The notes: generated by a model not told the origin, from the letters alone. Numbered from the stretch's first letter, positions 53,048-62,671 are shown. The stretch: 64,000 nt of DNA from Alcanivorax borkumensis SK2 (GCF_000009365.1 NC_008260.1:1895501-1959500), one strand, 5' to 3'. Made by a program: numbers and translations.

Positions 53048-54334
53048 TTACTTCTCGATAATCGCAACCACACCCTGGCCACCAGCAGCACACACGGAGA
53101 TCAGTGCGCGGCCGGAGCCTTTTTCGTTCAGCAACTTGGCCGCGTTGGCGATAATACGGCCACCGGTGGCAGCGAACGGGTGGCCCGCAGCCAGTGAGGA
53201 ACCTTTCACGTTCAGCTTGCTGCGATCGATACTACCCAATGCCTTCTTGCGGCCCAGGCGCTCTTTGCAGAAGCTTTCATCTTCCCATGCTTTCAGGGTA
53301 GACAGTACCTGAGAAGCGAAGGCTTCATGGATTTCATAGAAATCGAAGTCCTGCAGGCTCAAGTCAAGCTTGTCTAGCATGCTTGGCACCGCATACGCCG
53401 GCGCCATCAACAGGCCTTCTTTTTTACCAATGAAGTCTACCGCTGCAGCTTCGCCGATAGTCATGTAAGCCAACACGGGCAAACCACGCTCTTTAGCCCA
53501 CTCTTCAGAAGCCAACAAAACAACAGACGCTCCGTCAGTTAGCGGGGTGGAGTTGGCCGGGGTCATTGTGCCGTTAGGACCACCAAAGCAAGGCTTAAGA
53601 GTCGCCAGCTTTTCTAAGGTAGAATCGCCACGCATATTGTTGTCGCGTTCCAGGCCATTGAAAGGCGTGACCAAATCATTTTGCCAGCCATCTTCATAGG
53701 ACTTGGCTAAGTTCTGGTGAGAGCGCCATGCCAGCTCATCCTGCGCTTCACGGGAAATGCCCCACTCGGCGGCAGTAATTGCCTGGTGCTCACCCATGGA
53801 CAGGCCGGTACGCGGCTCGCCGTTTTTAGGAACATCGGGCATCAGAGATTTCGGATTCAGCAGCTTCAAACCCAGCTTGGCACGTTCGCCATTGGTCTTG
53901 GCGCGGTTCAACGCCATGAACACCTTCCGGGCATCTTCGTTCACACCCAACGGCGCGTCAGAAGTAGTGTCCACACCACCGGCGATGGCGCAGTCGATCT
54001 GTCCCAAAGCGATCTTGTTGGCGACCAGGATAGCGGCTTCCAGGCCGGTTCCGCAGGCTTGTTGCAGATCGTAGGCCGGGGTTTCCGGAGCCAGCTTGGA
54101 GCCCAATACGGATTCGCGGACCAGGTTAAAATCGCGGGCATGCTTCATCACGGCGCCAGCGGCGACTTCGTCAATTTTCTCACCATGCAGTTTGAAGCGA
54201 TCCACCAAACCATCCAGTGCTGCGGTCAGCATGTCCTGGTTGCTGATGTCGATGTAGGCGCTGTTGGAACGGGCAAACGGGATACGGTTACCACCAATAA
54301 TGGCGACCTTACGAACGGCTTTACCTGCCAGCAT
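53048..54334 (-). CDS. fadI: Acetyl-CoA acyltransferase (FadI-like thiolase)
   Basis: A 428-residue thiolase with the acyl-binding Cys94 in 'DLQQACGTGLEAAI', the 'GSSLAAGHPFAATGGR' His motif and the C-terminal active Cys in 'ISVCAAGGQGVVAIIE'. It cleaves 3-ketoacyl-CoA in beta-oxidation, or condenses acetyl-CoA in reverse. The order of motifs and length fit the FadI subgroup more than FadA. The start at 54334 is set by GAGGAAAA; the frame extends to 54403. It is divergent from a FabG-like gene around a PsrA-type palindrome. No fadJ or fadB partner is in the window. Confidence 0.88.
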   Translation of the reverse strand: MLAGKAVRKVAIIGGNRIPFARSNSAYIDISNQDMLTAALDGLVDRFKLHGEKIDEVAAGAVMKHARDFNLVRESVLGSKLAPETPAYDLQQACGTGLEAAILVANKIALGQIDCAIAGGVDTTSDAPLGVNEDARKVFMALNRAKTNGERAKLGLKLLNPKSLMPDVPKNGEPRTGLSMGEHQAITAAEWGISREAQDELAWRSHQNLAKSYEDGWQNDLVTPFNGLERDNNMRGDSTLEKLATLKPCFGGPNGTMTPANSTPLTDGASVVLLASEEWAKERGLPVLAYMTIGEAAAVDFIGKKEGLLMAPAYAVPSMLDKLDLSLQDFDFYEIHEAFASQVLSTLKAWEDESFCKERLGRKKALGSIDRSKLNVKGSSLAAGHPFAATGGRIIANAAKLLNEKGSGRALISVCAAGGQGVVAIIEK

Positions 54335-54447
54335 AATTTTTTCCTCTAGAGATGGACGGTCATCAACGATGACAACGGTGGCGAATTTAGCCACGGTATT
54401 CACTCGACAGGGCGCAGTCTACCCCCTACCGTGCCGGCCTCATTGGC

Positions 54448-54463
54448 TCAAACGACTGTTTGA
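54448..54463. promoter_or_regulatory. PsrA-type operator between thiolase and FabG-like genes
   Basis: TCAAACGACTGTTTGA matches the PsrA box of Pseudomonas as I remember it (C/GAAAC, 2-4 bases, GTTTG/C). PsrA is a fatty-acid-sensing TetR repressor of beta-oxidation genes. The site lies 114 bp before the thiolase and 195 bp before the reductase start. Confidence 0.65.
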
Positions 54464-54657
54464 CGGTCAGGGCCGGTCAATACACCCGTCACACTGCAGT
54501 GATTCAATACGCGCCAGTGTGCGATAGGGGCAGATTTCCTGCCCTACGAAAGACGGCGTATTTTCACCCCGTCTTTGCGCGGCACCCCTTTAAACCCGTT
54601 TCGTTTACCCTAAGGTAAATGAACACATTCATCATTCGATGGAAAAAGGACAGGACC

Positions 54658-56076
54658 ATGAGCGATACCTATCAGACGATTGCCAACTCTCCCATGGGCA
54701 AGGCGCTATTCGGTGCCATCAACTTGCCGATCCCGATTATTCTGGAGCGCTGGCAGCCGGGCCAGGCATCCTTTATCAAAGGACGCGTGCTGGTAGGTGC
54801 CGCCCAGGGCTCCACAGCCATCGACAATGTACTGAAAACCCTTAAAGGTGCCCCCGACGCGCAGGTTGCCGTTCTTGCCAACACCGCCAACGCCACCGAA
54901 TTGCAGAAGAAAGCCGGGAAGCTGGGTGTTGATGCGGGCAACTACACTGCTAACCGTGAAGACAATGCTAAATTCAAAGGTCTGGTATTTGATGCCACCA
55001 GCATCCAGAGCCCAGATGAGCTAAAAGCTCTGTGGGAGTTCTTCCACCCGGTGATCCGCAAGCTGGATAAATGCGCCCGCGTTGTCGTTATTGGTCGCAC
55101 TCCAGAAAAACAGGCTGGCGCAGTGCGTGTTGCCCAGCGCGCCCTAGAAGGCTTCACTCGCTCCGTGGGCAAGGAAATCAAGAAAGGCGCCACTGCCCAG
55201 CTAATCTATGTAGATGAAGGCGCTGAGGCGCAGCTGGCGTCCCCACTGCATTTCTTCCTATCACCCAAATCTGCTTATGTGTCCGGCCAGGTGGTGCGTG
55301 TTTCAGACGCAGGCTTCAAAGCCGCCAACTTCAACTGGGACAAGCCATTGGCAGGCAAGAAAGCCTTGGTTACCGGTGGTTCCCGCGGTATTGGCGCCGC
55401 CATTGCTGAAGTTCTGTCCCGCGACGGCGCTTCTGTCACCGTGCTGGACATCCCTCCCATGGCCGATGACCTAAATACGGTAGCCGCGCAGATCGGTGGT
55501 GACACCCTTGAAATGGATATCACCGCTGACGAAGCCCCTGCAGCCATCGCCGCAAAAGCGAAGGCCATTGGCGGCTATGACGTGATTGTCCACAATGCCG
55601 GTGTAACCCGCGATAAAATGCTGGGCAACATGTCGGAAAAATTCTGGGACATGGTATTGAACATCAATATTGCCAGCCAACTACGCATTAACGAGGCCCT
55701 GCTCTCCAGCGGCGGCTTGGGCAAAGGCGCCAGCATCATCTCCATCAGCTCCATCGCAGGCATTGCCGGCAACCTGGGCCAGACCAACTACGGCTGTTCC
55801 AAAGCAGCAGTAATTGGCATGGTCGATGCTTTTAAAGATGAGTACGCCGAGAAAGGCATCACCATCAATGCCGTGGCGCCGGGCTTCATCGAAACTCAGA
55901 TGACCGCCGCTATCCCCTTCACCATCCGTGAAGCAGGCCGTCGTATGAACGCCATGAACCAGGGCGGTCAGCCAGTAGATGTGGCAGAAACCATCGCCTT
56001 CTTTGCTAGCCCGGCATCTCAAGGCCTGACCGGCAACGTAGTACGTGTGTGTGGGCAGATGCTCTTGGGGGCGTAA
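54658..56076 (+). CDS. 3-oxoacyl reductase, high-molecular-weight FabG4 type (SDR)
   Basis: A 472-residue short-chain dehydrogenase with an extra N-terminal Rossmann-like domain (about 1-200), typical of FabG4. The catalytic SDR part has 'KKALVTGGSRGIGAAIAEVL' (NAD(P) glycine motif), 'VIVHNAGVTRDKM', Ser in 'ISISSIAGIAGNLG' and Tyr-x-x-x-Lys in 'NYGCSKAAVIG'. It reduces 3-oxoacyl-CoA or ACP, NADH-dependent in known FabG4. AAGGAC fixes the start. It may work with the MaoC-type hydratase at 61651-62520 and the divergent thiolase in fatty acid turnover. Confidence 0.9.
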   Translation: MSDTYQTIANSPMGKALFGAINLPIPIILERWQPGQASFIKGRVLVGAAQGSTAIDNVLKTLKGAPDAQVAVLANTANATELQKKAGKLGVDAGNYTANREDNAKFKGLVFDATSIQSPDELKALWEFFHPVIRKLDKCARVVVIGRTPEKQAGAVRVAQRALEGFTRSVGKEIKKGATAQLIYVDEGAEAQLASPLHFFLSPKSAYVSGQVVRVSDAGFKAANFNWDKPLAGKKALVTGGSRGIGAAIAEVLSRDGASVTVLDIPPMADDLNTVAAQIGGDTLEMDITADEAPAAIAAKAKAIGGYDVIVHNAGVTRDKMLGNMSEKFWDMVLNINIASQLRINEALLSSGGLGKGASIISISSIAGIAGNLGQTNYGCSKAAVIGMVDAFKDEYAEKGITINAVAPGFIETQMTAAIPFTIREAGRRMNAMNQGGQPVDVAETIAFFASPASQGLTGNVVRVCGQMLLGA

Positions 56077-56142
56077 ACGTCCGCGGTAGGCGACACGTTT
56101 CACGCAGCCCGTGTGACGCCGAGCCACATATCAACAAAAGAG

Positions 56143-56167
56143 CCGCGCCTTAGGGTGCGGTTTTTTT
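56143..56167 (+). terminator. Terminator after the FabG-like gene
   Basis: CCGCGCC and GGTGCGG form a seven-pair stem with one G-T pair, a TTAG loop, and seven T after it. Confidence 0.85.
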
Positions 56168-56311
56168 GTGATTGATCTCATATGGGTAATAGCCTAAAGA
56201 GCGCGGCTTTCGCTCTAGCAGCGCAAAGAAAGGCTGCCGGAAGAACCCGCCCCTTGAATTCCGAGCTAAGCATAACCACATATTGATTATTAACAGCAAA
56301 CAGGACACCCC

Positions 56312-56830
56312 ATGGGTTTTGGTCGCGTCTTCTTCTTTATCTTCGGTTTCGCCCTACTGGAAGTCTTGGTGCTGGCACAGGTGGCCGGCACTATTGGCTG
56401 GCCCATTACCATCCTCGCTACGGTGATAACAGCCTTGCTGGGTAGTTATCTATTTCGTCGCCAGGGGCTGGATACTTGGGTGCGACTGAATCAGCGTATG
56501 CAACAGGGTGAAATGCCCGGCCAAGAAATGGTCGAAGGTATGATGCTGCTACTCGGCGGCGCACTGCTGATCACCCCCGGATTTATTACCGATACCGTGG
56601 GGTTTGCCCTACTGTTACCCGCCTCACGCCGCTGGATGGCAAACAAGGTGATTCAAAAAGGATCCTTGCAAAGTTTCACCACCGTCAAAGGCGCCGGGTT
56701 TGCCTACACCCGCACCCACTATACAAACGGGGGAAGCAATCCATTTCAGCAACGCCCAACCAGCAATGATGATCGCACCATTACCGGCGGCGACACCATT
56801 GAGGGCGAATCCCACCGCACCGACCAATAG
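56312..56830 (+). CDS. fxsA: FxsA cytoplasmic membrane protein
   Basis: A 172-residue FxsA protein with three to four membrane helices: 'FFFIFGFALLEVLVLAQVAG' (the FxsA E-x-x-x-L motif), 'WPITILATVITALLGSYLFR', and 'GALLITPGFITDTVGFALLL', the conserved LxTPGFxTD-x-x-G signature. The C-terminus is polar. In E. coli FxsA affects exclusion of phage T7 by F plasmid. It is normally upstream of groESL; those genes are not seen here. Confidence 0.9.
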   Translation: MGFGRVFFFIFGFALLEVLVLAQVAGTIGWPITILATVITALLGSYLFRRQGLDTWVRLNQRMQQGEMPGQEMVEGMMLLLGGALLITPGFITDTVGFALLLPASRRWMANKVIQKGSLQSFTTVKGAGFAYTRTHYTNGGSNPFQQRPTSNDDRTITGGDTIEGESHRTDQ

Positions 56831-57115
56831 CAACCGGAAGCGTCCATCGTCAGCTCTTCCGTTACCCGGTAGAGCGGATGCTTCTTAATTCTAAAGAGAT
56901 CAAACAGAACCTACAGATTAAGAATCATATGGGCACCTCATGCAATGCGCCCCCCACGTCTGGATTGCAATAATCACTCACCTGCTGATCGCTTTTCCCG
57001 TGAAGGCGGGGCACTCTAGAACATCATTAACATCATTCGCGTGTTACACACCCAACCGGCTTACGGCGCGCAAAGCCTGGAAAAACGCTTAATCCATAGC
57101 GTCTAAACAAACATA
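56831..57115. other. Intergenic gap without recognised gene
   Basis: About 285 bp between the fxsA stop and the AraC terminator. Nothing supported is seen. Confidence 0.35.
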
Positions 57116-57148
57116 AAAAAAGCGAAGCTCAGATGAGATTCGCTTTAT
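57116..57148 (-). terminator. Terminator for the leftward AraC gene
   Basis: AAAGCGAA pairs with TTCGCTTT, and inside it CTCA with TGAG. Read leftwards it ends in a run of seven T. It is 75 bp beyond the AraC stop. Confidence 0.85.
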
Positions 57149-57222
57149 CACGCCGCCAACCGTGTAACAGTAGTGGCCAGCTACGCTTTTTCAGTTTTGT
57201 ATTTACAAGGACACGGGGGCTT

Positions 57223-58236
57223 TTACCCCATCGCATCCTCTTCCGCCTTCAGTTTACGGTATTCGATAGGGGTCATCCCGACCCAGCGTTTGAATGCACG
57301 ATAAAAGGTGGACGGTTCTGAGAACCCAGTGAGATAGACAATTTCGTCGATGGATTCGTCGGTACCAGCTAACAATCGTTTTGCCAGACGGCAACGGTAG
57401 TCAGCCACCAACTGATTAAAGTTGGTGCCCGCATCCGCCAGCCGGGTGCGAAGTTGGCGTGCCTTAATACCCAACCGTTCCGCCACTTCTTCTAGGTTGG
57501 CATGACCGGATTCCAGCAATTCACCAATTAACCGGTTTACCTGCGCCACCAAGTCCTGCTTCTCAAGCCGGGCCACCTGTTCACTGGCAAGCTGTTCGTG
57601 CAAGTACAACAGCTCTGGCTCGTGATGCGCGGAAGGCAAGTTCATGAGTTTGGCATCGAAATACAGACCCACACTGGGCATGTCGAATTTCACCGGGCAA
57701 TCAAACAGGCGCTCGTATTCACGTTGATCCGCGTGGCGGGGATGGCCGAAATGCACTTCTAATGGCTCAAATGCATCATCGGTGACGAAGCGGAAGAACT
57801 TGATCAAACCCATGATCATGCATTCATTGAGATGGCTGAGACGAACACTCCAGATTTTTTGCTTAAGAAAAACTCGGTCACCTTCCTCAAACAATTCGCC
57901 CTGAGCGGCATCAGAAAGCAAGCGCTGATAGTCCAAGGCCCGTTTCAGCCCTTCACCAAAGGTCGGGCTGGAAAGGAACAAGTACTCAAGCACCTGGCCC
58001 TTGTAGACGGGAATATGTTCGCCCAAATGTAATCCGACGTACTCATCACCGGACACTTTTTCCAGCGCCTGCCAGAACCATTCTTGGGCATCGTGGGGAG
58101 TGCGCAGGTCCGGAACCTGCAAAATGGACTTATCCAGCCCGACCTCCGCCAACACGGCATCAGCATCAATACCGGCTTTTACCATGGCTTTGTACGCCAT
58201 TCGTAACAGCACACCGGAATCCGTCATTTCTGCCAT
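57223..58236 (-). CDS. AraC-family regulator (OruR/ArgR-like layout)
   Basis: A 337-residue regulator with an N-terminal Arabinose_bd-type domain (about 10-200: 'DLRTPHDAQEWFWQALEKVS', 'YVGLHLGEHIPVYKGQVLEY') and a C-terminal double helix-turn-helix ('NLEEVAERLGIKARQLRTRL', 'IDEIVYLTGFSEPSTFYRAF' then 'KRWVGMTPIEYRK'). Such proteins often control amino-acid or lipid genes. The start at 58236 uses a GGAG site with long spacing; a TTG at 58254 is also in frame. Located downstream of the desaturase gene, 107 bp away; its target is unknown. Confidence 0.87.
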   Translation of the reverse strand: MAEMTDSGVLLRMAYKAMVKAGIDADAVLAEVGLDKSILQVPDLRTPHDAQEWFWQALEKVSGDEYVGLHLGEHIPVYKGQVLEYLFLSSPTFGEGLKRALDYQRLLSDAAQGELFEEGDRVFLKQKIWSVRLSHLNECMIMGLIKFFRFVTDDAFEPLEVHFGHPRHADQREYERLFDCPVKFDMPSVGLYFDAKLMNLPSAHHEPELLYLHEQLASEQVARLEKQDLVAQVNRLIGELLESGHANLEEVAERLGIKARQLRTRLADAGTNFNQLVADYRCRLAKRLLAGTDESIDEIVYLTGFSEPSTFYRAFKRWVGMTPIEYRKLKAEEDAMG

Positions 58237-58343
58237 GCGCTTGCTTGTCTCCAAACAAAAAAACTAGCCTCAGAGGGCCTGAGAGTAGCATAAGGACGCA
58301 GGCCCAGAACAGCATTCCGGCCTACCCAAGAAATCGTATTGGC

Positions 58344-59504
58344 TCAGGCCGCGCTACGGTTTTTTGCTTCTGGCGTTGAAGTCAGTGATTCTGCCTTGGC
58401 TTGCCACCCTTTCAGCAAACCAGGGCCTTGCCCATCTTTTTTGCGCTTGCCTGGCAGGCTCAGCTTGAGAATCCTCTTCCAAGTACTGATCGATTGGCCA
58501 ATAAAAGAGCCCGTATTGTAAGGCAACCCATGTTTTTCACAGATGGCTTGTACTTCAAGGGAAATTCGAGCATAGCGATGCGCCGGAATATCGGGGAACA
58601 AATGGTGTTCAATCTGAAAGCTCAAGTTACCACTCATCAAGTGCATCAAGCGGCTACCTTCAAAGTTGGCAGAGCCTAGCATCTGTCGCACATACCATTG
58701 GCCGCGAGTTTCATTTTCCACCACGGACTCGGCGAATTGCTCTACCGCTTCAGGGAAATGACCGTTAAAAATCACCACGCAGGACCATAGATTACGCGTC
58801 ACGTTTGCGGCCAGGTTTCCGGCAAACACCAGCGGCGCAAACGGGCCTGCCAATGCGGGAAAGAGCAGATAATCCTTAGCCAACTGCTTACGCATTTTTT
58901 TCCAAATCGGCTTAAACTCAGCCTTAATGTCTTCTTTGCTCTTGGTTTTGTTGATCAAATAGTCTTCTAACTTAAGACTTTGAACGGCCACAAAGTGCTG
59001 GAAAAACACGGCAAGAATCACCGACAACACCGGGTTAAACAGAAAACGGGGCTCCCACTTCTGATCTTCAGACATGCGCAGCAGGCCATAACCAATATCG
59101 TGGTCCATATCGAGCACGTTGGTATAAGTGTGGTGCTCGAAGTTATGCGTGTGTTTCCAGTTTTTATTAGTACAGGTGTTATCCCAGTCGAATGTCCTGG
59201 AGTTCAGGTTCGGGTCACCCATCCAGTCATACTGGCCATGCATCACATTATGACCGACTTCCATATTATCAATGATCTTTGAGGCGGACAGGCAAGCCAC
59301 CCCGGCCAACCATGCTGGTGGCAAGAAACCCAACATTAACAAGCCACGGCCAGCCACTTCCAGCTGACGCTGACGCTTCACTACGCTACGGATGTACTTT
59401 TCGTCTTTCTCACCCAAGTCCGCCAGCTCGCGGTTACGGATCTCGTCTAATTGCTGGCCAATCGTCTCGAATTGTTCGGCGGTAAGGTTGCTAAAAATGC
59501 TCAT
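58344..59504 (-). CDS. desB: Acyl-CoA/acyl-lipid fatty acid desaturase (DesB-like)
   Basis: A 386-residue membrane diiron desaturase with three His boxes: 'GHNVMHG', 'HTHNFEHHTYTN' and 'QIEHHLFPDIP', the QxxHH form seen in COG3239 (front-end and DesB-type) enzymes. Hydrophobic segments near 55-75 and 160-180 and 215-245 anchor it. It introduces a double bond into saturated acyl-CoA or lipid using electrons from the adjacent ferredoxin reductase. The pair and its divergent TetR gene match the desCB/desT arrangement of Pseudomonas. Confidence 0.9.
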   Translation of the reverse strand: MSIFSNLTAEQFETIGQQLDEIRNRELADLGEKDEKYIRSVVKRQRQLEVAGRGLLMLGFLPPAWLAGVACLSASKIIDNMEVGHNVMHGQYDWMGDPNLNSRTFDWDNTCTNKNWKHTHNFEHHTYTNVLDMDHDIGYGLLRMSEDQKWEPRFLFNPVLSVILAVFFQHFVAVQSLKLEDYLINKTKSKEDIKAEFKPIWKKMRKQLAKDYLLFPALAGPFAPLVFAGNLAANVTRNLWSCVVIFNGHFPEAVEQFAESVVENETRGQWYVRQMLGSANFEGSRLMHLMSGNLSFQIEHHLFPDIPAHRYARISLEVQAICEKHGLPYNTGSFIGQSISTWKRILKLSLPGKRKKDGQGPGLLKGWQAKAESLTSTPEAKNRSAA

Positions 59505-59531
59505 AATAATGTCTCGCCTTCCTTGATCGAT

Positions 59532-60653
59532 TTAGATATCCAGCGTGACCGTGCCCACCGGCACGGTCACACAGATTTGGATGATTTCTTCACTGGCATC
59601 GCTGATTTCACCAGTACGAATGTCGCGGACCTTGCCCGCTGTCTTGCGGCAAGAGCAGGTATGGCAGATACCCATGCGGCAACCGGATTGGGGAGTTAGC
59701 CCGGCCTCTTCTGCTTGCTCAAGCAGAGTCGCACCACTGTTTACTTCTACTCGTTCGCTCTGTAGGAAGCGCACTTCGCCTGCAACGTTGTCGCTTTGCA
59801 GATCCGGTGAGGCCAAGGTGAATTGCTCTTTATGCAGCCGGTCGCCAAGTCCGTCTTCCTCCCATATTTTTTCAACTGCGGCCATCATCGGCGGCGGGCC
59901 ACACAGGAAAACCGTTGCCTCGGCATAGTCCGGCACGGAACGGAATAAATGTTCACGGCTAAACAAGCCCGTTAATTCTCCGTGTTCACTTTCGTCATTG
60001 AAGCAACGCAACAGAGTCACATTGTCATGACGCTCAGCAATGCTCTCCAGCTCGGAGGCATAGATCATGTCAGCCGCGCTGTTGGCATAGTGTAAGAACG
60101 TCACAGGCCCAGAAAACCCTTCATCACAGAGTGTCCGTAGCATGGACATTACCGGGGTAATGCCGCTGCCACCGCTGATCAACAACACCCGTTCAGGTCG
60201 CTCTGCCGGGAGCGCAAATTCGCCCGCCGCCTGAGACAAGGTCACCACTTCCCCCACTGACATCTGCTCACGCAGGTAGCGCGAAACAAAACCGTTAGCA
60301 TGAGCCTTCACCGTTAACTCAATGCGGCCATCTGCGCGGTGCACAGAGTTTGCCGGGGAGTAGCAACGTGTTTGACGCTTGCCATCGATTGTCACGGTAA
60401 GTTGCACAAACTGCCCGGGAATAAACCCCTGCCAATTACTGTTGGGGCGTAGTGTCACGGTGGCACTGTCGTCGGTGAGATAGTCCACGCGCTCCACTTC
60501 AGCGCGCACTTCATCGACCGACCACATCGGATTCAATACTTCCAGATAACGATCCACACCGTGAGGAGTAGCCAGAATGGTGGCCACACGGGATTGCAGA
60601 AGACGGTTAACGCCTTGCTGAAAACGATTGGATGTTTGTGTTATCGAGCTCAT
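59532..60653 (-). CDS. desC: Hybrid ferredoxin reductase, electron donor to desaturase (DesC-like)
   Basis: A 373-residue reductase: FAD domain ('QTRCYSPANS', RxYS motif), NAD(P)H domain ('VLLISGGSGITPVMSMLRTL', 'ATVFLCGPPPMMAAVEKIWE') and C-terminal [2Fe-2S] ferredoxin ('SGCRMGICHTCSCRK', last ligand in 'IQICVT'). It passes electrons from NADPH to the diiron centre of the desaturase encoded 27 bp downstream. The two form an operon with a DesT-like operator upstream. Confidence 0.92.
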   Translation of the reverse strand: MSSITQTSNRFQQGVNRLLQSRVATILATPHGVDRYLEVLNPMWSVDEVRAEVERVDYLTDDSATVTLRPNSNWQGFIPGQFVQLTVTIDGKRQTRCYSPANSVHRADGRIELTVKAHANGFVSRYLREQMSVGEVVTLSQAAGEFALPAERPERVLLISGGSGITPVMSMLRTLCDEGFSGPVTFLHYANSAADMIYASELESIAERHDNVTLLRCFNDESEHGELTGLFSREHLFRSVPDYAEATVFLCGPPPMMAAVEKIWEEDGLGDRLHKEQFTLASPDLQSDNVAGEVRFLQSERVEVNSGATLLEQAEEAGLTPQSGCRMGICHTCSCRKTAGKVRDIRTGEISDASEEIIQICVTVPVGTVTLDI

Positions 60654-60708
60654 GGGTCAGGCCCTTCAAGTGAACAGTTGTAGGCATTATTCACACCCCC
60701 TGCCCTTC

Positions 60709-60726
60709 AGTCAACACGTGTTCACA
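60709..60726. promoter_or_regulatory. DesT-like operator
   Basis: On the minus strand TGTGAACACGTGTTGACT closely matches the DesT palindrome of Pseudomonas as I remember it (AGTGAACGCTTGTTGACT). A half-like AGTGAACAGTTG lies nearer the gene (60669). The site lies 56 bp before desC and 112 bp before the regulator. Confidence 0.8.
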
Positions 60727-60837
60727 AAAAAGATAAAGTCGTTTTTTTTCATGGTGTTATAACTTGCCATAGGGAATTGGTTGCATCACAAGCCCGCACA
60801 GAAGAGAATAAGCAGCTGATTTTGGAGGCAAAAAACG

Positions 60838-61488
60838 ATGACAAAGGAAAGCACCAGCAGAACTCGCAAGCCTAAACGGGGACAGACCCGGGAAGCACTG
60901 ATGACGGCTGCGTTGGAGCTGGTGGTCAAAAAGGCCCCCTTTTCTGCCCTGAGTCTGCGGGAAGTCACCAAAAAAGCCGGGGTAGTACCGACTGCCTTTT
61001 ATCGCCATTTCTCGGACATGAGTGCCATGGGCCTCACCTTGCTGGACGAATCCTTCCGTACTCTGCGTCAGATGATGCGCCAAGTACGCCAGCAGGAATT
61101 ACCCAACGAGCACATGTTGCGCAGCTCCATGGAAACTTACTTCACCTATGTGCGTAACAACCGCGCCCACTTCCTGTTCGTATCCAAGGAACTGGCTAGT
61201 GGCACCCCCACCATGCGCAATGCCATTCGCCGCGAAATCCGCATGTTCACCAACGAACTGGCGATGGACATGGCACGCTTCCCCTTCCTCGATCACGTTA
61301 ATGCCGAAGACCTACAAATGATGGCAGGCCTGGTTGTTAACAATGTCACCGCATTGACACAGGAAATGTTGGAACTGGAAGAAACGGATGAAACGGGCCA
61401 GCAAGAAGTGCTGATTACCGCAGAGAAGCAACTACGCCTTATTTACTTCGGCGTGGGCATGTGGCGTTCAGACAAAAACCGTTCCTGA
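60838..61488 (+). CDS. desT: TetR-family repressor DesT/FabR-like
   Basis: A 216-residue regulator. The helix-turn-helix is 'FSALSLREVTKKAGVVPTAF' with 'YRHFSDMSAMG', the FabR/DesT-type recognition helix. The ligand domain ('YFTYVRNNRAHFLFVSKELA' and 'MRNAIRREIRMFTNELAMD') resembles the acyl-CoA-sensing fold. DesT reads the ratio of saturated to unsaturated acyl-CoA and represses desCB. It is divergent from desC, with the operator between. TTGGAGG precedes the ATG. Confidence 0.9.
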   Translation: MTKESTSRTRKPKRGQTREALMTAALELVVKKAPFSALSLREVTKKAGVVPTAFYRHFSDMSAMGLTLLDESFRTLRQMMRQVRQQELPNEHMLRSSMETYFTYVRNNRAHFLFVSKELASGTPTMRNAIRREIRMFTNELAMDMARFPFLDHVNAEDLQMMAGLVVNNVTALTQEMLELEETDETGQQEVLITAEKQLRLIYFGVGMWRSDKNRS

Positions 61489-61650
61489 ACAAGTTTCATC
61501 CTTTCTAGCCCTGTGTCGAGCACCCTGTGCTTAACTCACCAGCCACCCTGTCTATACGGCCAATAGCGACCCGGCTGCCCTGCTCTATACTCTTTTTCAC
61601 TGTCACCGTTGCCTTTCATTGCAACGCTATCAACGGGAAAGGATTGAGTC

Positions 61651-62520
61651 ATGAGTGAGGTCAAATTTCGCGAGCTACGTAATACACCGCCCATGGTGGT
61701 CAACTTTGCCAAGGCCGTATTACGTGCCACAGTTAAACCGGGCAGTAACCCCACCCTGCCGGACGTGGGTCTACGCCTGAATGATGTCTCCCTTGATGAA
61801 AAACATTTGGCCGCTTACCGAAAAGTGTGTGGGTTTGCCGCCGACGGCAAGCTGCCCGTGACCTATCCGCACATGCACGCCTTCCCATTACATATGGCGC
61901 TGATTCTTACCGATGGCTTTCCTTTCCCTGCCATGGGTCTGGTGCATGTACGCAACAGCATCACCCAATACCGCCCCATTGCCGAGCGTGAACAACTTAA
62001 CGTGAAATGCTTCCTGGGCAACCTGCAAAAAGTGGACAAGGGCTACGAATTTTCCATTTTCACCAGTGTTAGCACCGGCGGCGAACGGGTCTGGGAAAGT
62101 GAATCCGTGAACTTTTTCCGCAGCGGTGGCGGTAACAGCAGCAAAAAGAAAAACGCCTCCAAACCACAGCCGGCCACCGACACCGTGGAATGGAAGGTGC
62201 CTGGCGATATCGGTCGTCGCTATGGTGCTGTCTCCGGTGATCGTAATCCGATTCATTTATACCCGCTGTCGGCCAAACTGTTCGGTTTCAAACGCCAGAT
62301 CGCCCACGGCATGTGGTCTAAAGCCCGCTGCTTGGCCGAGCTGCAGTACCAGCTGCCGGAAAACGCCTTCACCGTGGATGTGCAATTCAAGCTACCTATG
62401 TTCGTGCCTGCCACCGTGAAGTTCGAGAACAAGCCCGCCAACGGTGGCAGCGACTTCCGCCTGCTCGCCAAAGACGGCATCAAGCCGCACCTGGCCGGCC
62501 AGATCAGCCCGGCAAAGTAA
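61651..62520 (+). CDS. MaoC-family (R)-hydratase/dehydratase
   Basis: A 289-residue protein with two hot-dog units. The C-terminal one holds the hydratase-2 motif: 'RRYGAVSGDRNPIHLYPLSA' (Asp-x-x-x-His catalytic pair) and 'AKLFGFKRQIAHGMW'. It would hydrate trans-2-enoyl-CoA or dehydrate 3-hydroxyacyl thioesters. The double hot-dog size matches proteins that work with FabG4 in long-chain turnover. GGAAAGGA precedes the ATG. It is monocistronic. Confidence 0.87.
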   Translation: MSEVKFRELRNTPPMVVNFAKAVLRATVKPGSNPTLPDVGLRLNDVSLDEKHLAAYRKVCGFAADGKLPVTYPHMHAFPLHMALILTDGFPFPAMGLVHVRNSITQYRPIAEREQLNVKCFLGNLQKVDKGYEFSIFTSVSTGGERVWESESVNFFRSGGGNSSKKKNASKPQPATDTVEWKVPGDIGRRYGAVSGDRNPIHLYPLSAKLFGFKRQIAHGMWSKARCLAELQYQLPENAFTVDVQFKLPMFVPATVKFENKPANGGSDFRLLAKDGIKPHLAGQISPAK

Positions 62521-62671
62521 AGTAGCAGAGAGCTACAACCCTCAAGCTGCAACGTGGGTTGGCGCGGCGCCACACGGACCGCCCTGCCCACGAAAGTCAG
62601 CTGAATGTTCTGAGTGAACCGTTGAAAAGGAAAACTGGCGACCACCCTCGGTTCCACATCCAATTTCCTCG

